DNA of 38,424 bases from Alloprevotella sp. (GCA_017477205.1 JAFUXE010000011.1:1-38424); one strand, 5' to 3'; counted from the first letter of the stretch, positions 16,138 to 25,187 are shown. Notes: generated by a model from the sequence alone, not told the origin. Made by a program: numbers and translations.

Positions 16138-17337
16138 TTAATACAGGAAGCCGAAGAGCCAGATGGGGATTTCGTTCGGCTCGCGGCTGATTTCGGAGTT
16201 GTACTTTGCGTAGTATAGGTTGGGGAGGTCCTTCGAGCGGCGGACACGGTCGCAGACGAGGATGTCCATGTTGCCGTCGATGTTGTAGAGACCCTGGCGG
16301 CGTCCCTTCGTGATGCGGTGGTGACGCCAGAGGACGTTGATGAAGAAGGTCTCCATCACGTTCTGCTCCGAGATGTCAGGAGCCTGGATGCCATAGATGA
16401 GGTTCGTGTTGTGCATGAATACGGCGGCGGGCTTGTGGGGATACGTGCCCTCGAGGTCGCGGTATATCATGTTGATGAGGCGTGCCTCTTGCAGGTATTC
16501 CAGATAGTTCATCACCGTTGCGCGGCTGGTGCCAATCTCCTCCGCCAGGCGGCTGATGTTCGGGGTATTGGCGTCGCCGCTTGCCGCCAGGTTGTAGAGC
16601 AGTTTCTTGATACGCGGGAGATATTTCAGCTCCACCTGCTTGTTGAGCAGGACATCCACCTCCAGCATGTTGTTCATGGACTTCAGCAGAGCCTCCATGA
16701 AGTTGCGGTTCTCGAGGTAGAAGGGGTAGTAGCCGTGGTGCAGGTAGCCCTGGAAGTGCTCCATCGGGCGCACTTTGGAAAGAATCACCTTCTGGATGCG
16801 CTCGTGGTCGTGAAGGATTTCCTCCAGCGAATAGGTTCCCAGCTCGTTGCCCGTCTGCAAGTTGACATACTCGCGGAACGAGAACCCGTGGAGCACGTAG
16901 CTGCGCGTGATGCGGTCCAGCTCGTGTTCCGGCTCCGAGCTCTGCGGGAATACGGACGTCGTGGAATAGATGATTTTCAGGTAGGGATAGCTGCGGTATA
17001 TTTTGAGCAGCTGGTCTTTCCAGTCGGGCAGTTTGAAGGCCTGGTCAACGATGAGCACCTGTCCGCCATGGGCGGCGAACTCGCCCGCAAACTCCACAAG
17101 GCCGTGTCCGTGGAAGTAGAAATTGTTCATGCTGACCAGCAGGCACTGCCGCAGCTGCGGGTCGAAATGTTCCTTGGCGTATTGCAGCAGGAAACTTGTG
17201 CGGCCGACGCCACGAGGGCCGCGAATACATATCATGCGGTAGCTCCAGTCGATGGTATCCATCAGGGAGCGGCGTACTGTCGTGCGCAGACGTTCCACCA
17301 GGTAGGCGTGCGTCTGAAAGAAGGGGTCCAGTAACAT
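16138..17337 (-). CDS. AAA_14/DUF4143-type ATPase with degenerate Walker motifs
   Basis: This 399-residue protein has the architecture of the AAA_14 plus DUF4143 ATPases that are abundant in Bacteroidota and of unknown role. An N-terminal P-loop region is followed by the typical segments DWKDQLLKIYRSYPYLKIIY and LHGFSFREYVNLQTG, a winged-helix-like part (ISRLAEEIGTSRATVMNYLEYLQEARLI, about 255-290) and a C-terminal nuclease-like half. Key residues are altered. Walker A reads GPRGVGRTS, with Arg46 where Lys is expected. Walker B reads VLIVDQ, with Gln99 where Glu is expected. The sensor-like TGSS is STTS. Ordinary ATP hydrolysis is therefore doubtful. It lies 79 nt after ansA on the same strand and has a weak promoter of its own. 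Confidence 0.85.
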   Translation of the reverse strand: MLLDPFFQTHAYLVERLRTTVRRSLMDTIDWSYRMICIRGPRGVGRTSFLLQYAKEHFDPQLRQCLLVSMNNFYFHGHGLVEFAGEFAAHGGQVLIVDQAFKLPDWKDQLLKIYRSYPYLKIIYSTTSVFPQSSEPEHELDRITRSYVLHGFSFREYVNLQTGNELGTYSLEEILHDHERIQKVILSKVRPMEHFQGYLHHGYYPFYLENRNFMEALLKSMNNMLEVDVLLNKQVELKYLPRIKKLLYNLAASGDANTPNISRLAEEIGTSRATVMNYLEYLQEARLINMIYRDLEGTYPHKPAAVFMHNTNLIYGIQAPDISEQNVMETFFINVLWRHHRITKGRRQGLYNIDGNMDILVCDRVRRSKDLPNLYYAKYNSEISREPNEIPIWLFGFLY

Positions 17338-17369
17338 AAGTCTCGTATGTGTATTTCTGGTTTACGCGG

Positions 17370-17401
17370 CGAAGATAGCACAATTAAATTATAAAAGGAA
17401 A
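17370..17401 (-). promoter_or_regulatory. Possible promoter of the ATPase gene
   Basis: On the minus strand TTTC (17398-17401), a 20-nt spacer and TATCTTCG (17370-17377) resemble the consensus with one mismatch in each box. Confidence 0.35.
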
Positions 17402-17416
17402 CCTCGCGCGATTTTT

Positions 17417-18460
17417 TTACACGGTGATCTCTCCCGCAAGGCTGCGGTTCATGGCTTCGGCAACCTCCTCTTGCGAACGTTCGTGGCCGAGGAGGAGCAT
17501 CAGTTTCGTGAGCGAGCTTTCTATGGTACTGTCATATCCGTTGATGACACCCGCCTGAAGCAGCTGGAGGCCGGTTTCGTAGCGTCCCATCTCAACGGCA
17601 CCCTGGCTGCACTGCGTGTTGTTGACGACGACGACGCCCCGCTGGTGGAGCGTTGTCAGCAGGGGGGCGAGCCACGGCTTCTGCGGCGCGTTGCCGGAGC
17701 CGTAGGTCTTGATGACGACGGCCTTGAGGCCTTCTTGCAGCAATGCGGCCTCCACGTACTCGCGGCGGATACCGGGAAAGAGCGTAAGGAGCATGACGTG
17801 GTCGTCAATGCGGAAATGGGGTCGGAAGGGCTTCGCGGGGTCGGGATAGCGGATGAGGCGCGGCTCGAAACGGATGCTGATGCCTGCCGTGGCGAGGGGA
17901 GGATAGTTGAAAGAGCGAAAGGCATTGAAGCCCTCTGCATTCACCTTTGTGGTGCGGTTGCCGCGCATGAGACGGCTGTCGAAGTATATGCACACCTCCG
18001 GCACCATCGGCTGCCCTGCCTCGTTTCTTGCGGCGGCAATCTCCACGCTGGTGAGGAGATTTTCCTTGCCGTCGGTACGCAGCTTGCCGATGGGCAACTG
18101 CGAGCCGGTGAGGATGACGGGCTTCCCGAGGTTCTCGAACATGAAGCTCAGGGCGGAGGCGGTATAGGCCATCGTGTCCGTGCCGTGGAGCACGACGAAA
18201 CCATCGTAGTTGTCATAGCGGTTGACCAGCTCCTGTCCGATTTTCACCCATCCCGAAGGTTCCATGTCGCTGGAGTCGATGGGATGTTCCAGGGCCACAT
18301 AGTCAATGTTATAGGGCTGTCGGTGAAGCTCGGGGAAGAGTTCCATGAAACGGTCAAGGCCAAAGTTTTCCAATGCGCCGGTACGGGGATTTTCCACCAT
18401 CCCAATGGTGCCGCCGGTATAGAGAATGAGTATGGAGGGACGTGATTTTGTGTGTTTCAT
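17417..18460 (-). CDS. ansA: Type I L-asparaginase
   Basis: This 347-residue enzyme hydrolyses asparagine to aspartate and ammonia. It has no signal peptide and should be cytoplasmic, as type I asparaginases are. The N-terminal motif ILYTGGTIGM carries the nucleophilic threonine (Thr18). The second motif HGTDTMAYTASAL carries the Thr-Asp pair (near residues 89-90). The C-terminal domain (GIRREYVEAALLQEGLKAVVIKTYGSGNAP) is normal for the family. I start at 18460 (MKHTKSRPS) because the nine upstream residues of the longer frame are not conserved-looking and run into a -7-like element TATATTTG (18466-18473, minus). It is upstream of the ATPase gene on the same strand, with a 79-nt gap. Confidence 0.93.
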   Translation of the reverse strand: MKHTKSRPSILILYTGGTIGMVENPRTGALENFGLDRFMELFPELHRQPYNIDYVALEHPIDSSDMEPSGWVKIGQELVNRYDNYDGFVVLHGTDTMAYTASALSFMFENLGKPVILTGSQLPIGKLRTDGKENLLTSVEIAAARNEAGQPMVPEVCIYFDSRLMRGNRTTKVNAEGFNAFRSFNYPPLATAGISIRFEPRLIRYPDPAKPFRPHFRIDDHVMLLTLFPGIRREYVEAALLQEGLKAVVIKTYGSGNAPQKPWLAPLLTTLHQRGVVVVNNTQCSQGAVEMGRYETGLQLLQAGVINGYDSTIESSLTKLMLLLGHERSQEEVAEAMNRSLAGEITV

Positions 18461-18554
18461 GGGGGCAAATATACAATAAAGGGGCAATTAACGGTGGCTT
18501 CCGGCGTTGAAAAATCAGTTTTTTTGCCAGGCGAGGCGATAAAACGCGATTTTT

Positions 18555-18586
18555 TTTCTCGTTTTAACCGCATTGCGTTATCTTCG
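18555..18586 (+). promoter_or_regulatory. Possible promoter of the Wzz/BY-kinase gene
   Basis: TTTC (18555-18558), a 20-nt spacer and TATCTTCG (18579-18586) resemble the Bacteroidota consensus with one mismatch per box. The leader to the ATG at 18690 would be about 100 nt. Confidence 0.45.
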
Positions 18587-18689
18587 CGGCGCGAAAATAT
18601 GTCCCTCATGTCAGGGGCAAACCGCATCAGAAGAATGCACCCGAGGAAGGCACGTGCCATACCGAAGGTGCGCAAGCACAGAAGAAAAA

Positions 18690-21110
18690 ATGGACCAAAA
18701 CGTTTTGACAGTTCAAGAACAGGAGAAGGAGGTGCAGCTCATCCCGCTCCTGAAGACATGTTATAGTATTTTCCGGGCTCGCTGGTACTGGTTCCTGATT
18801 TCCGCGCTGGTATGCTTGGCTATAGGCTACCTGTACCAACAGCGTAAGATGCGCGTCTATCAGCGTCAGGCCGTCATGCTCATAGAGAACACCGACGGGC
18901 AGAGCGGAGGCGGAGGTACTTCGCTGACCTCCTCCCGCCGTAGCCGGGGCAACATGAATACGCTCTTGGAACTGAACGGTATCAGCGTCGGCGACAATCT
19001 GAAAAACGAGATGTTCATCCTGTCCTCCGAACGCCTCATGAAGCGCGTCGTGGACACGCTCGGCCTCTGTCTGGACATGAATACGAAACAGGCTCTCCAC
19101 CAGATTCCTCTCTACAAGCAGGAGCCTATCCTCCTGCGCCCCTCAGCACCTGCCGAGGAACCCGTCAGCTTCACGATGAGCATTGACGAGGGAGGAAAGA
19201 CGGTGACGATGAAGGATTTCCGGCGGCTGACCGCTGGTGGCGAGACGGTGGACAAAGCCATTAAGGCCACCATCGGGAAGACCGTCAACACGCCTGCCGG
19301 GACGTTTGCCGTGACTGCCGGACCTACCTTCAGTGAGTTCCCGAAGGACAAGGATATCGAGGTGACCTTCTTCCCCGTTGACATCACGGCAAAGATTTAC
19401 AAGAACAGCATCAGCGCAAGCGAATACGACAAGGAAAGCAGCCTCATCGTGCTGACTTGCCAGGACTACAGCCCGCAGCGGGCCGAGGACATACTGATGG
19501 AGGTGTTCAACGCCTACCGTCAGGATGTCGTGGACAACAAGAACCGCGTTGCCAACAACACGGCACGCTTCATTGAGAGCCGTCTGGCCATCATCGGTGA
19601 CGAGCTCAGCGAGGTAGAAAGCCGCATGGCCAACTTCAAGCAGCAGAACCGCATCGTGGACCTGCGTGCCTCGGCTGCCGCCTACACCAACGAGAATCTC
19701 GCCGCCCGACAGCAGGCCATCGAGCTGGAGACGCAACTTGCCGTGGCCCGCTACCTGCGGGATTTCCTGCAGAACAACTCCAATGCTACGGAACTCATCC
19801 CCGCAATGGACATACAGGGTGCCGGCGTAGGCCCGCAGATTGCCAGCTACAACCAGCTGATGAACGAGCGCAACAAGAATGTCGCGAACTCCAGCGACAA
19901 CTCGCCCCTCATCCGTGAAGCCGACGCACGCCTTGCCGCCTTGCGAAGCAGCATCCTCAGCGGTGTCAACAGCTATGTGCGGCGGACGGAGATTGAAGCC
20001 TCGGCCGCACGCAGCCAGGAGGCACTCACGGGAAGCCAGATGGCCAGTGCACCGATACAGGAAAGACTCGGCCTTGACATCCAGCGCCAGCAGACCCTGA
20101 AGGAAGCACTCTACACCTACCTGCTCAACAAACGTGAGGAGGTGACCTTGCAGCTGGCCATCAACGAGGCCAATGTGCGCATGGTGGAAGAACCCCTCGG
20201 CAGCAATGCGCCCACCTCACCGCGAAAGCGCATCATACTCATTGTCAGCCTCCTCGTTGGCCTCGCTATCCCGGGTGCCATCATCTACATCCTGATGCTC
20301 TTCGACGTGACGGTGTCCCATCGCGGAGATGTGGAGGCCGCCACTTCCATTCCCATTGCGGGCGAGCTGCCCCACTGGGACGAAGCCTCGCAGGGAAAGC
20401 TTATTTCCGACAGCCCCTCCGACGCCCCCATTGTGGAAGCTTTCCGCATGTTGCGCTACAGTTTGGACTTCATGCGCCATGCGGCAAAAGTCTATGTGCT
20501 CACGTCGGCCACGCCGTCCCACGGCAAGAGTTTCATTTCCAAGAACCTTGCCATCATCTACGCCATGGCTCGCAAGCGTGTCCTGCTTATTGATGCGGAC
20601 ATCCGCAAGAGCACCCTGAGCCGCCACGTCAGCCGCGAAGGCCTCACCTCCCTGCTGGCCGACGAAGAACACATGCTGCGGCTTGCCGACGTCGTCATAC
20701 CCAACCAAGTGTTCGAGGGCGTAGATCTCCTGCCTGCCGGCATGCTGCCGCCGAATCCTGCCGAGCTCCTCATGTCGCCGCGCTTTGACGAAATCATTGC
20801 CGAGGCCCGGGAAATCTATGACTTCATCATCGTGGATACGACGCCCATGCTGGCCGTGGCCGATGCCGCTATCGTGGGCCGCGTGGCCGACCAGACCCTC
20901 TTTGTCATGCGTGTCGGTGTCCAGGAAAAGGCCTTCCTTCCGCAGTTGGAGAAGTTCTATCAGGACGGTAAGTTCAACAACCTATGCGCTGTCCTCAACG
21001 ATACCGATTCCAAAGCCCGCTATGGAGGCTATCGCTACGGTTATGGCTATGGATATGGATACGGCTATGGGTACGGACGCCAGGATGAAGATAAGAAGAA
21101 AAAGAAATAA
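18690..21110 (+). CDS. Polysaccharide-export tyrosine autokinase (Wzz/BY-kinase fusion)
   Basis: This 806-residue inner-membrane protein fuses a Wzz-type chain-length regulator to a bacterial tyrosine kinase, as in Wzc. Two transmembrane helices (about 32-49 and 515-538) flank a periplasmic domain with long helices (GNVR-like, about 300-500). The cytoplasmic kinase has Walker A TSATPSHGKS (about 605-614), Walker A' LLIDADIRK (about 632-640) and Walker B DFIIVDTTP (about 711-719). The tail (about 777-796) is a Tyr-Gly repeat with nine tyrosines before RQDED and five lysines, the expected autophosphorylation cluster. I start at MDQNVLT (18690); an upstream frame would include leader sequence. 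No capsule or EPS genes are adjacent, so the target polymer is unknown. A terminator follows at 21156. Confidence 0.93.
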   Translation: MDQNVLTVQEQEKEVQLIPLLKTCYSIFRARWYWFLISALVCLAIGYLYQQRKMRVYQRQAVMLIENTDGQSGGGGTSLTSSRRSRGNMNTLLELNGISVGDNLKNEMFILSSERLMKRVVDTLGLCLDMNTKQALHQIPLYKQEPILLRPSAPAEEPVSFTMSIDEGGKTVTMKDFRRLTAGGETVDKAIKATIGKTVNTPAGTFAVTAGPTFSEFPKDKDIEVTFFPVDITAKIYKNSISASEYDKESSLIVLTCQDYSPQRAEDILMEVFNAYRQDVVDNKNRVANNTARFIESRLAIIGDELSEVESRMANFKQQNRIVDLRASAAAYTNENLAARQQAIELETQLAVARYLRDFLQNNSNATELIPAMDIQGAGVGPQIASYNQLMNERNKNVANSSDNSPLIREADARLAALRSSILSGVNSYVRRTEIEASAARSQEALTGSQMASAPIQERLGLDIQRQQTLKEALYTYLLNKREEVTLQLAINEANVRMVEEPLGSNAPTSPRKRIILIVSLLVGLAIPGAIIYILMLFDVTVSHRGDVEAATSIPIAGELPHWDEASQGKLISDSPSDAPIVEAFRMLRYSLDFMRHAAKVYVLTSATPSHGKSFISKNLAIIYAMARKRVLLIDADIRKSTLSRHVSREGLTSLLADEEHMLRLADVVIPNQVFEGVDLLPAGMLPPNPAELLMSPRFDEIIAEAREIYDFIIVDTTPMLAVADAAIVGRVADQTLFVMRVGVQEKAFLPQLEKFYQDGKFNNLCAVLNDTDSKARYGGYRYGYGYGYGYGYGYGRQDEDKKKKK

Positions 21111-21155
21111 ACTGGTACACAGGGCGTAAACACACGTCACCCCAATACACCACAG

Positions 21156-21190
21156 CAGCCCGGCGCAGACCATGTGCCGGGCTGTTTTTT
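21156..21190 (+). terminator. Terminator after the tyrosine autokinase gene
   Basis: CAGCCCGGC (21156-21164) pairs with GCCGGGCTG (21176-21184) and is followed by six T residues. It lies 46 nt after the stop. Confidence 0.93.
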
Positions 21191-21198
21191 ATGTCCGT

Positions 21199-21336
21199 TT
21201 GAGGTAAGCGCAAAGCTCGGGTTGAGGTAAGCGCACACCTTAAGTTGAGGTAAGCGCACACCTTGAGTTGAGGTAAGCGCAAAGCTCAGAACGAGATGTG
21301 CGCACAGCTCAAAAGGAGGTACCCGCAGAGCTTTTA
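21199..21336. repeat. 23-bp tandem repeat (TTGAGGTAAGCGCA core)
   Basis: Six copies of a 23-bp unit begin at 21199, 21222, 21245, 21268, 21291 and 21314; the last two are degenerate. The core TTGAGGTAAGCGCA is followed by AAGCTC or CACCTT. A 23-bp period cannot keep a reading frame. The remainder up to the lpxB stop at 21407 holds only a 7-bp hairpin (ATGCAGC 21377-21383 with GCTGCAT 21394-21400). That hairpin lacks a T-run and is a weak terminator candidate for lpxB. Confidence 0.88.
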
Positions 21337-21406
21337 CGTAACATACAATAAATTGGGAATAAGACGTTTATGGATTATGCAGCAAAGACTGCCGCTGCAT
21401 TCTGGA

Positions 21407-22549
21407 TTATTCTCCCCTCCCCTTTCGGAGAAGTTCCACCATAGCCTTCGCCGCATGGAGAGGTGCGCCGGGCTCTCCCAGTCGCTCGGCCATGCGCTCA
21501 TAGCCCGCCAACATAGCCTCGCGCCCTTCGCCTCCGGGGAGGATGCGTTGCAGTTCGTCCCGCACACGCCGGACGTTCATGTCGTCCGCAACCAGCTCAG
21601 GAACAACCTCTTCACCGCATATCAGATTCACGAGGGAGATGTATTTCACTTTCAGCAGCAGGCGGCGCATCAGGCGCACAAGCGGCCCCCAGCTGACGTA
21701 ATAGCATACGACCTGCGGCACGCGGAAGAGCGCGGTCTCCAGCGTGGCCGTGCCGCTGGTGACGAGGGCCGCCTGTGCCGATTGCAGGAGTGCGTAGGTG
21801 CGACCCTCCACAAGCTCCACAGCCTCACGTCCGATACCCGACTGCCGGACGATGTCCTCGTAAACCTCCAAAGGCATCGCCGGAGCAACGGCAATCTTCA
21901 GCCGCCAATCCCCATCCGCCAGTGGTGCTGCGGCAAGCAGCATGCGACGGAGGTTGGCTTTCAGCTCCTGCCGACGGCTGCCGGGCAGCAAGGCAACGGT
22001 GTTCTCCCTTTCTTCCGGATATTCGCTATTCTCCTTGAAGGCAGCCACTTCGTCCACCGTCGGGTTGCCGACGTAAGTGAGGGGATAGTGGTGTTTCTGT
22101 CCGAAGTATTCCACCTCGAAGGGCAGGATGCTGAACAGGGCGTCCACGTCGCGGCGTATGCTGCGGATGCGGCCTTCCTTCCAAGCCCAGATTTTCGGGG
22201 AAATATAGTAGAAAACGGGACATATACCCGCAGCGTGCACATATTTGGCGATGCTTAGGTTGAAACCCGGATAGTCAACAAGGATCACGACGTCAGGGTG
22301 CCACTGGGCAATCTGCTCCTTGCAGCGGCGCATACCCCGCAGGATGGTGCGCAGGTGGAGCAGGACGGGGACGATGCCCATGTAGGCAAGGTCGCGATAG
22401 TGGCATAGCATCTTGCCGCCAACGGCCTTCATCTGGTCGCCGCCATAGAAGCGGAACTCCGCCTCGGCATCCTCACCGAGGAGGGCCTGCATAAGGTGTG
22501 CCGCGTGCAGGTCGCCGCTGGCCTCACCAGCTATCAAGAAGTACTTCAC
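21407..22549 (-). CDS. lpxB: Lipid-A-disaccharide synthase
   Basis: This 380-residue glycosyltransferase (family GT19) joins UDP-diacylglucosamine and lipid X to make lipid A disaccharide at the inner face of the inner membrane. Typical motifs are AGEASGDLHAAHLM (7-20), VDYPGFNLSIAKYVH, YYISPKIWAWKEGRI, TYVGNPTVDE, LPGSRRQEL and the C-terminal SGTATLETALFRVPQVVCYYVS. Length is normal. Its start overlaps the 3' end of surE by 26 nt, so the two are co-transcribed and probably translationally coupled. No other lpx gene is nearby. Confidence 0.96.
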   Translation of the reverse strand: MKYFLIAGEASGDLHAAHLMQALLGEDAEAEFRFYGGDQMKAVGGKMLCHYRDLAYMGIVPVLLHLRTILRGMRRCKEQIAQWHPDVVILVDYPGFNLSIAKYVHAAGICPVFYYISPKIWAWKEGRIRSIRRDVDALFSILPFEVEYFGQKHHYPLTYVGNPTVDEVAAFKENSEYPEERENTVALLPGSRRQELKANLRRMLLAAAPLADGDWRLKIAVAPAMPLEVYEDIVRQSGIGREAVELVEGRTYALLQSAQAALVTSGTATLETALFRVPQVVCYYVSWGPLVRLMRRLLLKVKYISLVNLICGEEVVPELVADDMNVRRVRDELQRILPGGEGREAMLAGYERMAERLGEPGAPLHAAKAMVELLRKGRGE

Positions 22550-23291
22550 GGTAGCGATAGTCTGTGTTATCCAATGTTGTGGGCGTGACCGCCACGTAAC
22601 CGTGGGCCAAGGCCCAGCGGTCGGTATCCTCGGCTTCGGGCTCCAGCTCGCGGCATTCTCCCGCCATCCAGTAGTAGGCCGTGTCGCCGTGACGCGGTGC
22701 AGGGCAGTCCACGATTTCCTTCTCCCACCGGCTGTTCGCCATGCGGCATATCCTGACTCCCTCGAACACTTTGCGCAAGGGGAAGTTCACGTTCAGGCAC
22801 GCCAGTGGCGGCATACCCCCGCGCAAAACCCGCGCCACCATGTCCCTGACGTAGGGCCGCAGGGGCTCGAAGTCCGCATCCGGCCTGTGGTCGCACAGGG
22901 AGAAGGCAATGGCGGGAATGCCCTGCATAACGGCTTCGGAGGCCACGCCCATCGTGCCCGAATAGTGGGCGTTCACACTGGAGTTGTCACCGTGGTTTAC
23001 GCCTGCTACGACAAGGTCTGGACGACGCTTCACGTAGCGGTTCATGGCTATCTTCACGCAGTCTGCCGGGGTGCCTGAGCAGGCATAGACGGCAAGGCCT
23101 TCCTCTTTCCGTACGGGGCGCACGGAGAGAGGTGTGGTGACGGTGAATGCCGTGCTGAAGCCCGAGCGCGGGCCGTCAGGTGCCACGACCAGAAGGTCGT
23201 AGTCCGCACGAAGCACGTCTATCAGGAAATTGATGCCGCCGGCAGCGAAGCCGTCGTCGTTGGATAGGAGGAGATAGGGACGTTTATCCAT
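22524..23291 (-). CDS. surE: 5'/3'-nucleotidase SurE
   Basis: This 255-residue protein is SurE, a metal-dependent phosphatase acting on nucleoside 5'- and 3'-monophosphates. The N-terminal LLLSNDDGFAAGGI carries the Asp-Asp metal ligands (Asp12-Asp13). GTPADCVKIAMNRY, VVAGVNHGDNSSVNAHYSGTMGVA and GIPAIAFSL are family signatures. Length is typical. It is the first gene of a surE-lpxB pair transcribed away from parA. A possible -7 box TACTTTCG (minus strand, 23336-23343) lies upstream without a clear -33 element. Confidence 0.96.
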   Translation of the reverse strand: MDKRPYLLLSNDDGFAAGGINFLIDVLRADYDLLVVAPDGPRSGFSTAFTVTTPLSVRPVRKEEGLAVYACSGTPADCVKIAMNRYVKRRPDLVVAGVNHGDNSSVNAHYSGTMGVASEAVMQGIPAIAFSLCDHRPDADFEPLRPYVRDMVARVLRGGMPPLACLNVNFPLRKVFEGVRICRMANSRWEKEIVDCPAPRHGDTAYYWMAGECRELEPEAEDTDRWALAHGYVAVTPTTLDNTDYRYREVLLDSW

Positions 23292-23414
23292 GAGGGGATG
23301 GGACGTTTACTGAAAAACATGTGAGAATTGCGCTGCGAAAGTAACAAAAAAAAACGAATCGGGCGGATTTCTGCCCTGAGAGCCACTCGGGAAGTGCGAA
23401 AAAATGTTTATTCC

Positions 23415-23445
23415 TTTGCCCTTCGGCAGCGAAACCCTATCTTTG
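23415..23445 (+). promoter_or_regulatory. Promoter of the parA operon
   Basis: TTTG (23415-23418), a 19-nt spacer and TATCTTTG (23438-23445) match the Bacteroidota consensus exactly. Transcription should start near 23452, about 50 nt before the parA ATG. Confidence 0.82.
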
Positions 23446-23501
23446 CCGCGAATTATAGCCCGATGGAGACGTCGGGGAAATGTGTCACGAAAACGACTAT
23501 C

Positions 23502-24269
23502 ATGAGTAAGACAATTGCAGTGGCCAACCAGAAGGGAGGCGTCGGGAAAACCACAACGGCCATGAACCTGGCCGCATCCTTGGCAACCCTGGAGAAGAAA
23601 GTGCTGATCGTCGATGCCGACTCGCAGGCAAACGCCTCCTCGGGACTGGGCGTGGACAGTGGGGAAGTAGATGCCACGCTCTACGAGTGCCTGATGGGCG
23701 AGAAGGATGTCCGCGAGGCCCTCTACACGACGGATGTTGAAAACATGGACGTGCTGCCTGCTCACATCAACCTGGCCGGTGCCGAGATGGAGCTCATGAA
23801 CCGCAAGCGCCGCGAGTATGTACTCAAGGAGCTGCTGGCACCCATCAAGAACGAATACGACTACATCCTCATCGACTGCAACCCCTCGCTCGGCCTGCTG
23901 GTTGTCAACGACCTCACGGCAGCCGACTCCGTCATCATACCTGTGCAATGCGAGTACTTCGCCCTCGAAGGCATCAGCAAGCTGCTCAACACGATACGCC
24001 TTGTAAAGAAAAAGCTCAACCCCTCGTTGGAGATTGAGGGCTTCCTGCTGACGATGTACGACAAGCGCCTGAACCTGGCCAACCAAATATACGACGAGGT
24101 GAAGCGCCACTTCCAGGAACTGGTCTTCAAAACCGTCATTCAGCGCAACGTACGCCTGAGTGAAGCGCCCAGCCACGGGCTTCCCGTCATCCTCTACGAC
24201 GCCGTTTCCACCGGTGCAAAGAACTATCTGGAACTCGCAAAGGAAATCATCATGCGCGAGGAGAAATAA
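23502..24269 (+). CDS. parA: Chromosome-partitioning ATPase ParA/Soj
   Basis: This 255-residue protein is ParA/Soj, the ATPase that moves ParB-parS complexes over the nucleoid during chromosome segregation. The deviant Walker A motif KGGVGKTTTA is at 11-20, Walker A' IVDADSQAN at about 37-43, and Walker B DYILIDCNPSLG near 120. I start at MSKTIAV (23502), which gives the standard short N-terminus of Soj proteins; longer in-frame versions would read through the promoter or leader. It is 21 nt upstream of parB and begins a five-gene block (parA, parB, DUF5683, mltD-like, rsh). Confidence 0.97.
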   Translation: MSKTIAVANQKGGVGKTTTAMNLAASLATLEKKVLIVDADSQANASSGLGVDSGEVDATLYECLMGEKDVREALYTTDVENMDVLPAHINLAGAEMELMNRKRREYVLKELLAPIKNEYDYILIDCNPSLGLLVVNDLTAADSVIIPVQCEYFALEGISKLLNTIRLVKKKLNPSLEIEGFLLTMYDKRLNLANQIYDEVKRHFQELVFKTVIQRNVRLSEAPSHGLPVILYDAVSTGAKNYLELAKEIIMREEK

Positions 24270-24290
24270 ACGAAAAGACACGCTGATAAC

Positions 24291-25187
24291 ATGGCAGTAA
24301 AGAAGAAATACCCCGCACTCGGCAGGGGGCTGGATGCCCTCATCGACACGCAGGATGAAATAAGGACGAGCGGTTCGTCGAGCATCAACGAGATTCCACT
24401 GGAACGCATCAATGCCAACCCTGACCAGCCCCGTCGCGAGTTTGACCAGATGGCTCTGGAGGAGCTGGCAGAGAGCATCCGTCAGCTGGGTATCGTGCAG
24501 CCCATCACACTGCGCCAGATGGACAACGGAACCTATCAGATTATTGCAGGCGAACGCCGTTGGCGTGCCTCCAAGCTGGCAGGGATGAAGACGATTCCCG
24601 CCTACATACGCACGGCGGACGACGAGAGCATGATGCAGATGGCGCTGGTGGAGAACATCCAGCGCGAAAACCTGAACGCCATAGAAGTGGCACTGGCCTA
24701 TCAGCGCCTCATTGAGCAATACCACCTGACGCAGGAAGAACTCTCCGAGAAAGTCGGCAAGAAGCGGGCCACCGTTGCCAACACCCTGCGCCTGCTGAAG
24801 CTTCCCGCACCCGTGCAGATGGCACTGCGAAACGGAGGCATTGATGCAGGACACGCCCGGGCCATCCTCGGTGCACAGGAACCGTCCGTGCAGCTGCGCC
24901 TCTTCCGTGAAGTACAGGACAAGGGCTACTCCGTCCGGCAGGTGGAGGAAATGGTGCAGGCGCTGAACAACGGCGAGACCGTCAAGAGCGGCAGGGCACG
25001 CCTGTCACAGCGCTCATCGCAGCTGCCCGAGGAGTACAAGGAGCTCAAGAGCCGCCTGACGGACTTCTTCGGTGTGAACGTACAGTTCGCCGTCGGCGGA
25101 AAAGGAAAGGGACGCATCACCATCCCCTTCTCCGACGAGGAAGACCTGGAACGCATCATGACACGCTTCGACCGAATGCGCAAATGA
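24291..25187 (+). CDS. parB: Chromosome-partitioning protein ParB/Spo0J
   Basis: This 298-residue DNA-binding CTPase loads at parS sites and spreads to form the partition complex. The N-terminal ALGRGLDALI segment (9-18) is the ParA-contact region. The CTP-binding box GERRWRA (87-93) and ENIQRENLN (121-129) are intact. A helix-turn-helix follows (LTQEELSEKVGKKRATVANTLRLL, about 146-169). The C-terminal part (about 245-298) is the dimerisation domain. Its stop overlaps the start of the next gene by 4 nt (ATGA), indicating translational coupling. No perfect parS palindrome was found in the window. Confidence 0.97.
   Translation: MAVKKKYPALGRGLDALIDTQDEIRTSGSSSINEIPLERINANPDQPRREFDQMALEELAESIRQLGIVQPITLRQMDNGTYQIIAGERRWRASKLAGMKTIPAYIRTADDESMMQMALVENIQRENLNAIEVALAYQRLIEQYHLTQEELSEKVGKKRATVANTLRLLKLPAPVQMALRNGGIDAGHARAILGAQEPSVQLRLFREVQDKGYSVRQVEEMVQALNNGETVKSGRARLSQRSSQLPEEYKELKSRLTDFFGVNVQFAVGGKGKGRITIPFSDEEDLERIMTRFDRMRK

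Noticed and set aside
21377..21400. Terminator of lpxB
   Set aside because: The 7-bp ATGCAGC/GCTGCAT stem is not followed by a T-run on the minus strand.
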